A stretch of DNA of 64,000 bases, taken from NCBI GenBank assembly GCA_937899715.1, contig CALCNX010000051.1:103681-167680 (forward strand), given 5' to 3'. The position numbers were made by a program, and so were the translations under genes. Position 1 is the first letter of the stretch; each line of letters starts with the position of its first letter. Below, in pieces: positions 16,943 to 24,488 of the stretch. The DNA comes from an uncultured bacterium. GTDB lineage: Bacteria > Bacteroidota > Ignavibacteria > Kapaibacteriales > UBA4661. Below the pieces are notes generated by a model, which was not told the DNA's origin, did not search any database, and was given only the letters and a program-made list of their open reading frames with translations.

Positions 16943-19081
16943 ATGGCTGCCACACTCGACCAATGGAGCGCTCTGGCGCAAAAAGAACTCAAAGACAAAC
17001 CACTTGAGGCACTCACTCGCCAAACGCAAGACGGCATACCGATAAAACCGCTCTATACCGCAGCCGACCTCGAAGCTATCGGCTTTGAAGAGACCATGCC
17101 CGGCATCTTCCCATATTTACGCGGTCCTTACGCCACCATGTACACTAACCGCCCGTGGACAATCCGCCAATACGCGGGGTTCTCGACGGCAGAGGCTTCC
17201 AACGCATTTTATCGAAAAAATCTTGCGGCGGGGCAGAAAGGGCTTTCGGTAGCCTTTGATTTGGCGACGCATCGGGGCTACGATTCCGACCACCCGCGTG
17301 TGGTGGGCGATGTAGGCAAGGCAGGCGTAGCGATTGATTCGGTTGAAGATATGAAAATTTTGTTCGACCAAATCCCGCTTGACGAAATGTCGGTTTCGAT
17401 GACCATGAACGGCGCGGTGATACCGATTATGGCAATGTTTATTGTTGCGGGCGAGGAACAGGGCGTTTCGTCAGCACAACTCTCCGGTACGATTCAGAAC
17501 GATATTCTGAAAGAATTTATGGTGCGGAATACTTACATTTATCCGCCTGAGCCATCTATGCGCCTTGTGGCGGATATTATTGAGTACACAAGTAAGTTTA
17601 TGCCAAAATTCAATAGCATTTCGATTTCGGGCTACCATATGCACGAAGCAGGCGCGAATGCAGTGCAGGAAGTAGCATTCACGCTTGCGGACGGTCTGGA
17701 ATATGTGCGCACGGCGCTGGCACGAGGGCTGGATGTGGATGCGTTTGCACCACGCCTCTCCTTTTTCTGGGGAATCGGGATGAATTTCTTCATGGAAATA
17801 GCAAAGATGCGAGCTGCACGGTATCTGTGGGCAAACGTAATGCAGCAATTTAACCCTAAAAAACCGCTTTCGACTGCGCTCAGAACGCACTGCCAGACAT
17901 CCGGCTGGTCGCTCACCGAGCAAGACCCGTATAACAATATCGTCCGCACGACTATCGAAGCGCTTGCTGCGGTGCTGGGCGGAACGCAATCACTTCACAC
18001 GAACTCTTTTGATGAAGCAATCGCACTGCCGACGGAGTTTTCTGCCCGCATTGCCCGGAACACGCAGCTTATTTTAGCAGAAGAGTCGGGCGTAACGCAC
18101 GTTGCAGACCCGCTTGCAGGCTCGTATTACGTGGAATCGCTGACGCATTCGATTATTGCGGAAGCGCAAAAACTCATGCGCGAAGTGGAAGCGCTGGGAG
18201 GTATGACTAAAGCTATCGTTGCGGGATTGCCCAAGCAAAAAATTGAGGAATCCGCCGCTCGCCGTCAGGCTGCGATTGACCAAGGGAAATTCGTGATTGT
18301 GGGTGTGAATAAATATCGCCTCGCCAAAGAAGACCCGATTGACATTTTGGACGTGGACAACGTTGCCGTGCGCGAAGGGCAAATACGTCGTTTGGAGCAG
18401 ATTCGCGCCACACGCAATACGGCAGACGTACAATCGGCACTGGAAGAAATCTCTCGTCGCGCAGCATCGGGCGAAGGGAATCTTTTGGAAGCGGCGGTGG
18501 ATGCTGCTCGCAAGCGTGCTACCGTGGGTGAAATATCGGACGCAATGGAGCGGGCTTTCAAGCGCTACGAAGCACAAGTTGCGACCGTCTCCGGTGTGTA
18601 CAGCGCTGAGTATGGCGATAACGCGGACGTAAAAAATCTTCTGGCGGAAACGGAGCGTTTTTCGGAAGCGCATGGTCGCCGTCCGCGTATGCTGGTCTGC
18701 AAGCTAGGACAAGACGGGCACGACCGCGGGGCGCGAATTATCGCCTCTGCCTTTGCCGATTTGGGATTTGATGTAGATATGGGACCACTTTTTCAAACGC
18801 CGGAAGAAGCTGCAAAGCAGGCTGTGGAGAATGATGTTCATGTGGTAGGTGTGTCATCGCTGGCGGCAGGGCATAAAACCTTAGTTCCGCAGCTTATCGA
18901 AGCGCTCAGGAAAGAAGGTGCGGATGATATTGTGGTGGTGGCGGGCGGCGTGATTCCGCATCAGGACTACGATGCGCTCTATGCGGCGGGCGTAAAAGAA
19001 ATCTTCGGACCCGGGACGAATATCGTTCTGGCAGCAAAGAAGGTATTGGCGGATATTGAGGAGCGGGCGCAGGTGGCGTAA
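16943..19081 (+). CDS. scpA: Methylmalonyl-CoA mutase, catalytic (large) subunit
   Basis: A 712-residue adenosylcobalamin enzyme interconverting methylmalonyl-CoA and succinyl-CoA. The TIM-barrel substrate domain contains YATMYTNRPWTIRQYAGFSTAEASN, GLSVAFDLATHRGYDSDHPRV, SGYHMHEAGANAVQE and RTHCQTSGWSLTEQDPYNN. The C-terminal B12 domain has DGHDRGA with the cobalt-ligating His593. This is the catalytic subunit of normal length; the small MutA-type subunit often encoded just upstream is absent, so it is probably a homodimeric form. The cofactor-making adenosyltransferase (20930) and a carboxyltransferase (24489) lie downstream on the same strand, consistent with propionate or odd-chain metabolism. 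The ATPase gene starts 32 bp after its stop. Confidence 0.97.
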   Translation: MAATLDQWSALAQKELKDKPLEALTRQTQDGIPIKPLYTAADLEAIGFEETMPGIFPYLRGPYATMYTNRPWTIRQYAGFSTAEASNAFYRKNLAAGQKGLSVAFDLATHRGYDSDHPRVVGDVGKAGVAIDSVEDMKILFDQIPLDEMSVSMTMNGAVIPIMAMFIVAGEEQGVSSAQLSGTIQNDILKEFMVRNTYIYPPEPSMRLVADIIEYTSKFMPKFNSISISGYHMHEAGANAVQEVAFTLADGLEYVRTALARGLDVDAFAPRLSFFWGIGMNFFMEIAKMRAARYLWANVMQQFNPKKPLSTALRTHCQTSGWSLTEQDPYNNIVRTTIEALAAVLGGTQSLHTNSFDEAIALPTEFSARIARNTQLILAEESGVTHVADPLAGSYYVESLTHSIIAEAQKLMREVEALGGMTKAIVAGLPKQKIEESAARRQAAIDQGKFVIVGVNKYRLAKEDPIDILDVDNVAVREGQIRRLEQIRATRNTADVQSALEEISRRAASGEGNLLEAAVDAARKRATVGEISDAMERAFKRYEAQVATVSGVYSAEYGDNADVKNLLAETERFSEAHGRRPRMLVCKLGQDGHDRGARIIASAFADLGFDVDMGPLFQTPEEAAKQAVENDVHVVGVSSLAAGHKTLVPQLIEALRKEGADDIVVVAGGVIPHQDYDALYAAGVKEIFGPGTNIVLAAKKVLADIEERAQVA

Positions 19082-19113
19082 GAAATTGAACGTAAAAACT
19101 TGAAAGAAAAGCT

Positions 19114-20265
19114 ATGACAGAACCCTTCATCAAATATCTTCGCATCGAGAATTACAAAAGCATTGATAAGCTCGAACTACACGATTTACCGCCCTTTGCG
19201 GTCTTTGCAGGTGCGAATGGATCGGGGAAAAGTAATTTTTTTGATGCCATAGAGTTTGTAAGCCAAATTGCTCAGTCAGATGTTGAAGCAGCGTTGCGTA
19301 AGCATCAAGGGTTCGCAAATATGCACTGCGTCAAGCGCTATAAATCAAAAGCTCGTACTTTTGAGTTTGATATTCAAGTTTTCTTGCAAGAACACCATAT
19401 CTACCATCTTGCACAATTCTATACAAAATATCAGCTCAAAGCTAAGAATCTTGATACCACACCTATTTTAGAAGAAGCCTACTATACTTTTCCACCACCA
19501 TTTCAACCTATTCACAAGCGTTTAGATTCAAAAGCGTCATTGCATTACTCAAATATAACTAATACTTATGGTGTTGAAGATAAGGAATTTCCTACGAACA
19601 TATCATTTCTACGGTATCTACAAACTTCATTGACGGAAACAATTAGAGGCAGCCGCCTCTATCGGATTGACCCAATTGGTGCAAAACGCGAAAGTGCAGC
19701 CGATGCGGACAATTCCGAATTAGATAGGTCTGGACATAACTTAGCTACAGTGCTACAGCGCTTGGAGCAGGATATAAACATTCGGGAAACAATTATGGAG
19801 TTTCTCAGTCTTTATGTGCCAAGTATCGAAAAGGCTTCTGCATACAAACAGAAACTAACTTCTCATTTGGCTTTAAGTTTCAAAGAAGCAAACATAAAAA
19901 AAGAATTTCCCGCGCATCTCATTTCCGACGGAACAATCTATTTACTCAATCTTCTTGTCGCGGTTTTAGATGTCAAAAAGCGTATTGGAATCACTATGAT
20001 AGAAGAACCGGAACGCGGGTTACATCCTGAAGCTATTTCGCAGATAGTAGCATTTATGCGGGAACGCGCCACATCTCGCAACCCAATCTGGCTCACAACA
20101 CACAGCGAAGCAGTTATCCGTGCAACACAAGACGGCGATTTATTTTTTGTGGAAAAAGAAGATGGTCGCACTATTATCAAACCTGCTCTACCCTACTCAA
20201 ACGGTTCGTTCACGCGAGACCGTGCATGGCTTTCTAATGCACTTGGCGGAGGCTTGCCATGGTGA
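19114..20265 (+). CDS. AAA family ATPase (AAA_21/OLD-like), first gene of a putative defence pair
   Basis: A 383-residue ABC/SMC-type ATPase. It opens with IKYLRIENYKSIDKLELHDLPPFAVFAG and the Walker A GANGSGKS (residues 33-40). Near residue 297 is the Walker B/D-loop ITMIEEPERGLHPEAI, and near 330 the switch histidine in WLTTHSEAVIRAT. An ABC-signature-like region (HLISDGTIYLLNLL) precedes Walker B. There is no Toprim domain in this protein; that role may fall to the next gene, whose ATG lies inside the end of this one (7-bp overlap). The coding sequence is visibly more AT-rich than the mutase before it, a sign of transfer. Known relatives act in OLD/RecF-type nucleases and in ATPase-Toprim anti-phage systems; function here is inferred. 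Confidence 0.85.
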   Translation: MTEPFIKYLRIENYKSIDKLELHDLPPFAVFAGANGSGKSNFFDAIEFVSQIAQSDVEAALRKHQGFANMHCVKRYKSKARTFEFDIQVFLQEHHIYHLAQFYTKYQLKAKNLDTTPILEEAYYTFPPPFQPIHKRLDSKASLHYSNITNTYGVEDKEFPTNISFLRYLQTSLTETIRGSRLYRIDPIGAKRESAADADNSELDRSGHNLATVLQRLEQDINIRETIMEFLSLYVPSIEKASAYKQKLTSHLALSFKEANIKKEFPAHLISDGTIYLLNLLVAVLDVKKRIGITMIEEPERGLHPEAISQIVAFMRERATSRNPIWLTTHSEAVIRATQDGDLFFVEKEDGRTIIKPALPYSNGSFTRDRAWLSNALGGGLPW

Positions 20266-20834
20266 AAGTTGGCTTTGTAGTGGAAGGTTCTTCAGAAAAA
20301 AGGTTGATTGATTCCGCCAATTTTCATGCGCTATGCGCCAGCTATGGTATAGAAATTTGTAAGCCAATTATTGTCATTGGCGGTATAGGTGACGGTGGGT
20401 GCGATATTACGGGCTTCATTCGTGATTGTCGTAGTCAAGCGCATCCTGATCAAGTTTTGGTGCTGGTAGATTTAGAAAATGCACCCTGCTTTCAAGAGTG
20501 CAAAGCCAATCTTGGTGGTATCGAAACAGCCGATACCATTGTTATAGCTCGTAGAACCCTAGAAGCGTGGTTTATGGCGGATATAGAAGCATTTGCACGA
20601 TGGGTACAAGGTAAAATCAGCATCCCATTTCCTGAGCTCGAGCAGAACAACTTTGCTTTACTCAAGACGTTAGAGAAAATACTAGATATTCGCGGACCTG
20701 GCGTAAACCATGAATCATTTGCGAAAACTATGCTCAACAGTAAATACGATTTCTCCTTGGAACGTGCAGCCCGACACCCACACTGCCCAAGCGCTCAATA
20801 TTTTCTGACTGCCCTTCAACGTTTGGCTCGATAA
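20259..20834 (+). CDS. DUF4276 family protein (Toprim-like), second gene of a putative defence pair
   Basis: A 191-residue protein starting MVKVGFVVEGSSEKRL, in which Glu9 sits where Toprim nucleases and primases have their first catalytic glutamate. VLVLVDLENAPC (Asp71, Glu73) fits the second, Asp-x-Asp-type motif in degenerate form, and ARRTLEAWFMADIEAF (98-112) is the segment I associate with DUF4276. The frame overlaps the ATPase gene by 7 bp, so the pair is probably translated as a unit; GTG at 20262 is an alternative start. DUF4276 partners of AAA ATPases are thought to be nuclease-like effectors in bacterial defence, but no specific activity is shown here. It ends 95 bp before the cobalamin adenosyltransferase. 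Confidence 0.75.
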   Translation: MVKVGFVVEGSSEKRLIDSANFHALCASYGIEICKPIIVIGGIGDGGCDITGFIRDCRSQAHPDQVLVLVDLENAPCFQECKANLGGIETADTIVIARRTLEAWFMADIEAFARWVQGKISIPFPELEQNNFALLKTLEKILDIRGPGVNHESFAKTMLNSKYDFSLERAARHPHCPSAQYFLTALQRLAR

Positions 20835-20929
20835 GTGTCACACTGGGGTAATCGCATGAAATTTTCTGAACCGATTTAGCCCATTCTATTCAGTGTTTGC
20901 GAAACCCTAACCAATTTTATCTCAAGTTC

Positions 20930-21490
20930 ATGGCAACAAAAATATACACCAAAACCGGCGACGACGGCACGACAGGCTTATTCGGCGGCGACCGTGTGTC
21001 GAAAGACCACTTGCGCATAGAAGCATACGGCACAATAGATGAACTCAATTCACTAATTGGTGTGGCGGTAACGCATCAAATGCCGGAGCGCCTCCAATCA
21101 AGTCTTCTCGAAATATCGGCGTTGCTTTTTACCGCCGGAGCAGACCTCGCCACACCGCTCGACCCACCGCCTGCATACCCGATTCCTCGCATTACCCCGG
21201 CTCACACAGCATATTTAGAGCGGCTTATAGATGAATACGATGCTGAACTTTCGCCGCTCAAAGCCTTTATTCTCCCCACGGGAACGCCGGCTGCCGCATA
21301 CTTACACCTTGCACGGACAGTCTGTCGCCGCGCAGAACGCTGCGAAACAGCGCTTTCTCGTACCGAAGATGTTGGTAAGGAAATCGGAAAGTTTTTGAAC
21401 CGATTGTCGGATTATCTTTTCACTGCTGCTCGTATGGCGAATCGTCTGGCGGGCGCTCAGGATGTAGAGTGGAAGAATCCGGCATTGTGA
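20930..21490 (+). CDS. Cob(I)alamin adenosyltransferase, PduO type
   Basis: A 186-residue enzyme that transfers the adenosyl group of ATP to cob(I)alamin, giving the cofactor that methylmalonyl-CoA mutase requires. The N-terminal ATP-binding segment KIYTKTGDDGTTGLFGGDRVSK and the following RIEAYGTIDELNSLIG are diagnostic of the PduO/MMAB family, and ARTVCRRAERC and LNRLSDYLFTAARMAN form the C-terminal helical signature. The ATG at 20930 begins the conserved KIYTKTGD segment; an upstream in-frame start at 20897 would add 11 residues not typical of the family. Together with the mutase at 16943 it makes a functional pair that is split by the ATPase-DUF4276 cassette. Confidence 0.95.
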   Translation: MATKIYTKTGDDGTTGLFGGDRVSKDHLRIEAYGTIDELNSLIGVAVTHQMPERLQSSLLEISALLFTAGADLATPLDPPPAYPIPRITPAHTAYLERLIDEYDAELSPLKAFILPTGTPAAAYLHLARTVCRRAERCETALSRTEDVGKEIGKFLNRLSDYLFTAARMANRLAGAQDVEWKNPAL

Positions 21491-21523
21491 GTATAAGGAT
21501 TTTTTTGACACGGATTTGAAGAG

Positions 21524-21556
21524 GATTTCACAGATTTCACGGATTTCACGGATTTT
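21524..21556. repeat. Tandem 9-bp repeat, unit GATTTCACR
   Basis: Between the adenosyltransferase and the HD hydrolase genes the unit GATTTCACA/GATTTCACG is repeated about 3.5 times head to tail, ending 15 bp before the next ATG. It may influence translation of the downstream gene or be a slippage-prone microsatellite. No role can be shown. Confidence 0.7.
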
Positions 21557-21571
21557 TTTGAAGTAAAAACT

Positions 21572-22009
21572 ATGTCCAATCTTGCCCACGCCATTGCTCT
21601 TGCGGCATTAGCGCACGAACACCAAAAAGACCGCGCCGGGAAAACGTATATCCTGCACCCGCTTCGCCTGATGTTTCGCATGACCACCGAAGCCGAGATG
21701 ACTGCTGCCGTGCTGCACGATGTGGTCGAAGATACCGAATGGACAATGGAATTACTCCGCGAAGAAGGCTTCAGCGAAGATGTACTTTTTGCGGTGGATT
21801 GCCTCACGAAACGTGATGGAGAGCCGTACATGGCGCTTATTGAGCGAGCACAAAAAAGTCCGATAGCTTTGCGTGTAAAAATTGCAGACCTGGAGGACAA
21901 CATGGACACAAAACGTTTGGACAGGCTCTCTGCCTACGATGCTGACCGCTTGCAAAAATATCACGCTGCGTGGCGCATATTGCAAGATGTCTTGCGGCAA
22001 AGCAGGTAA
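21572..22009 (+). CDS. HD domain protein, small SpoT/MESH1-like hydrolase
   Basis: A 145-residue stand-alone HD-domain protein. The metal-binding set typical of the (p)ppGpp hydrolase domain is visible: an early His in AALAHEHQKDRAGKTYILHPLRL, the HD pair in MTAAVLHDVVEDTEWTMELLREEGF, and the late Asp in LRVKIADLEDNMDTKRL. No synthetase, TGS or ACT domain is present. Small proteins of this type hydrolyse ppGpp or the nicotinamide of NADPH; the true substrate is not evident. It is on the same strand as, and 81 bp after, the adenosyltransferase, with a 9-bp tandem repeat just before its start. Confidence 0.85.
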   Translation: MSNLAHAIALAALAHEHQKDRAGKTYILHPLRLMFRMTTEAEMTAAVLHDVVEDTEWTMELLREEGFSEDVLFAVDCLTKRDGEPYMALIERAQKSPIALRVKIADLEDNMDTKRLDRLSAYDADRLQKYHAAWRILQDVLRQSR

Positions 22010-22071
22010 ATTGCTAACAAGGAAATCCTGTCCAAAACACGTAATTCCTTCGCTATCTTTCGCCATTTTGC

Positions 22072-22079
22072 TATATTCG
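22072..22079 (+). promoter_or_regulatory. TATATTCG promoter-like box
   Basis: The octamer lies 40 nt before the ATG of the dipeptidyl peptidase gene, the same distance at which TATTTTCG and TATCTTCG precede the yicC and HU genes. It resembles the Bacteroidota TAnnTTTG element. A second copy-like box, TATCTTTCG, is at 22054-22062. No clear -35 box. Confidence 0.3.
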
Positions 22080-22119
22080 CAGCGAATTGACGTTTTTCTT
22101 CACGTTCCCCGCTTGGCTC

Positions 22120-24360
22120 ATGTCTCTTTCTCCGCTTTCACGAAAATCGCTGCTCGTAGCGGCTGCGTTTCTTATCACGCCTACGCTCTCGGCAATTTCT
22201 TTCGCGCAAACAGCGCCTCAACAAGCCCCAGCGCCGACTGCACAGAAAATCACGGTCGAAGGAATTTATACGGGAAAATACCGCGACATTACGGCATTAC
22301 CCGTTAAAACATGGCTTGCAGACGGAACATTGGTAATATTGGATGTACGCAAGCCAGCCGCAGAGCGGGTTTATGAAGCACTCAATCCGCAAACCGGGAA
22401 ACGTACTCCTCTTTTCGACATGGCGAAAGCCCGCGCAAGTATGAAAGCGCTTCGCAGCATGGAAAATATCCCGCCACTCACCTTCAACGGCACAGGCACA
22501 TTTGCTTACATTGATTTGGGCGAAGACATTGTGCTTCTTGATGTGAAATCAGCAGAATTTCGGGCTGTTGCCAAGGGCGTGAAAGAAGAAACCACGCGCT
22601 TTTCACCGGATGGAACAAAACTGGCATACGTCAAAAGCAATGACCTTTACGTGTACGATATTGCAAAGCAAGCAGAGATGCGCCTTACCAGCGACGGTTC
22701 TGCTACGATTCTGAACGGCACACATTCGTGGGTCTATTGGGAAGAAGTATTCGACCGCGACGACCGTGGTTTTTCGTGGTCGCCCGATTCCAAAGCTATT
22801 GCCTACCATCAAAGCGATGAATCTATGGTAAGCCAAGTAACTTTCCCCGATGTAAAGCCTGCTGTGCCCGATAATATCGTGCAGCGCTACCCAAAAGCAG
22901 GCACAACAAATCCGAAAGTGAAACTAGGTGTTATCGAGCTTGACAAACCGACGCAAACAACATGGCTGGAAGTGACGGCGGGCGTGGATACGAAAGTGGA
23001 ATATCTGGCGCGGGTGCAATGGCTTCCAAGCGGTAAGCAGCTTGCTGTGCAGACGATGCCGCGCAATCAGTACGAGGTAACGATTCATCTTGCAGACCGC
23101 ATGACTGGTAAACTTACTTCGCTACTCACAGAAAAAGATTCGGGCTGGGTAAATTTGAACGATGATTTATATTTTTTCAAAGACGGAAAGCGCTTCCTGC
23201 TTGCGTCGGAGCGTACGGGTTTTAACCATTTGTACCTGTATAGCAACGACGGCAAACTTTTGAACGTCGTGACAAAGGGTAATTGGGCAGTGGGTGAAGC
23301 GCGTGGTAAAGCCATCCAAGCCGTAGATGAAGCAAAAGGGCTTGTGTATTTCAAAGCAAGTGAAAAATCCAGTGTAGAGCGCCATTTGTACGTCGTGAAA
23401 CTTGACGGCTCAGGAATGAAGCGTCTTACCGAAGAAGCGGGTTCGCACAATGTCGAATTTAACAGCACGGCAACGTATTACACCGATGCGTATTCCAATA
23501 TCACCACGCCGACTGCACTTCGTTTGCATAGCGCCGACGGTAAACGCGCACAAGAGCTTGCACCAGCAAACATCCAAGCCGCTTCAGCATACAATCTGCA
23601 ATATCCGTCGCTGTTCACAATTCCGGTGGACAAAGAGTTCCAGATGCCTGCACAAATCCTGAAGCCACGCGACTTTGATGCAAAAAAACGCTATCCTGTG
23701 ATTGTGTATGTTTATGGCGGACCCTCAGCACCAAATGTGGTCAACGGCTGGCAGGGAGATAACTATTTTTACCAAATTCTTGCTGATGCGGGCTATTTGG
23801 TGGTAAAGGTAGATAATCGCAGCGCTGCGGCTATTTCCAAGAAGTTTGAAAATGCTTGTTTGAAGCAGCTTGCGGGCGATAGCGAGTTGAATGACTTGCT
23901 TGCAGGCGTGAATTGGCTGAAGCAACAAAGCTATGTGGATTCAGCACGTATCGGCGTGTGGGGTTGGTCGTTCGGCGGGGCGTTCACGCTGCAAGCGATG
24001 ACGCACTCTACGGCTTTCAAAGCGGGCATTGCCGTTGCAGCTCCGACGGATTGGCGCTTCTACGACACGAAATACACTGAAGCGTTTATGAAAACACCAC
24101 AAGAGAACCCGGACGGCTACGACAAAACGAATGTGAACAATCATGCGAAGAACCTGCACGGACGCTTGTTTCTCGTGCAAGGCACATACGACGATAATGT
24201 ACATCCGCAAAATGCGTGGAACTTTATCAACAGCCTTATTCGCGCCGATAAACACTTCGATTTGATGGTATATCCCATGCGCAAGCACGGCATTGCAGAC
24301 GCTCCGGCGCGTATTCACCTTTACAATTCAATGGTAGATTTTTGGAAGAAGAATCTGTAA
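22120..24360 (+). CDS. Dipeptidyl peptidase IV family serine peptidase (S9B)
   Basis: A 746-residue exported prolyl-type dipeptidase. A signal peptide (SLLVAAAFLITPTLSAISFAQ) ends near residue 33. Residues 50-480 form the DPP4 N-terminal beta-propeller, with the SWVYWEEVFDRDDRGFSWSPDSKAIAYHQSDE segment holding the substrate-amino-binding Glu pair. The alpha/beta-hydrolase domain carries YGGPSAPNV, the nucleophile Ser near 617 (GVWGWSFGGAF), Asp near 690 (GTYDDNVHPQ) and His near 722 (YPMRKHGI). It probably removes Xaa-Pro dipeptides from peptides in the periplasm. ATG at 22120 fits the signal peptide better than the upstream TTG at 22087. A hairpin about 35 bp after the stop may end the transcript. 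Confidence 0.95.
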   Translation: MSLSPLSRKSLLVAAAFLITPTLSAISFAQTAPQQAPAPTAQKITVEGIYTGKYRDITALPVKTWLADGTLVILDVRKPAAERVYEALNPQTGKRTPLFDMAKARASMKALRSMENIPPLTFNGTGTFAYIDLGEDIVLLDVKSAEFRAVAKGVKEETTRFSPDGTKLAYVKSNDLYVYDIAKQAEMRLTSDGSATILNGTHSWVYWEEVFDRDDRGFSWSPDSKAIAYHQSDESMVSQVTFPDVKPAVPDNIVQRYPKAGTTNPKVKLGVIELDKPTQTTWLEVTAGVDTKVEYLARVQWLPSGKQLAVQTMPRNQYEVTIHLADRMTGKLTSLLTEKDSGWVNLNDDLYFFKDGKRFLLASERTGFNHLYLYSNDGKLLNVVTKGNWAVGEARGKAIQAVDEAKGLVYFKASEKSSVERHLYVVKLDGSGMKRLTEEAGSHNVEFNSTATYYTDAYSNITTPTALRLHSADGKRAQELAPANIQAASAYNLQYPSLFTIPVDKEFQMPAQILKPRDFDAKKRYPVIVYVYGGPSAPNVVNGWQGDNYFYQILADAGYLVVKVDNRSAAAISKKFENACLKQLAGDSELNDLLAGVNWLKQQSYVDSARIGVWGWSFGGAFTLQAMTHSTAFKAGIAVAAPTDWRFYDTKYTEAFMKTPQENPDGYDKTNVNNHAKNLHGRLFLVQGTYDDNVHPQNAWNFINSLIRADKHFDLMVYPMRKHGIADAPARIHLYNSMVDFWKKNL

Positions 24361-24396
24361 GTCGTAGTGGCTATTTCATGAAGATGCAATCTATTC

Positions 24397-24424
24397 AAAG
24401 CACAGGCAATGTTGCCTGTGCTTT
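24397..24424 (+). terminator. Hairpin after the dipeptidyl peptidase gene
   Basis: Two 13-base arms, AAAGCACAGGCAA and TTGCCTGTGCTTT, flank a very short loop. The U-tract after the stem is weak (CTTTCTAG), so it could be a terminator or only an mRNA-stabilising hairpin. Confidence 0.55.
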
Positions 24425-24488
24425 CTAGTGTGCTTTACCGCATAAAAACTGTGATACCTTACCATTTCTCATTCAGGAGATTAAACAC

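Noticed and set aside
19114..20834. Identity of the ATPase pair as a PARIS system
   Set aside because: The second protein looks like DUF4276 and not the DUF4435 Toprim protein AriB, and the ATPase lacks features I could assign specifically to AriA.
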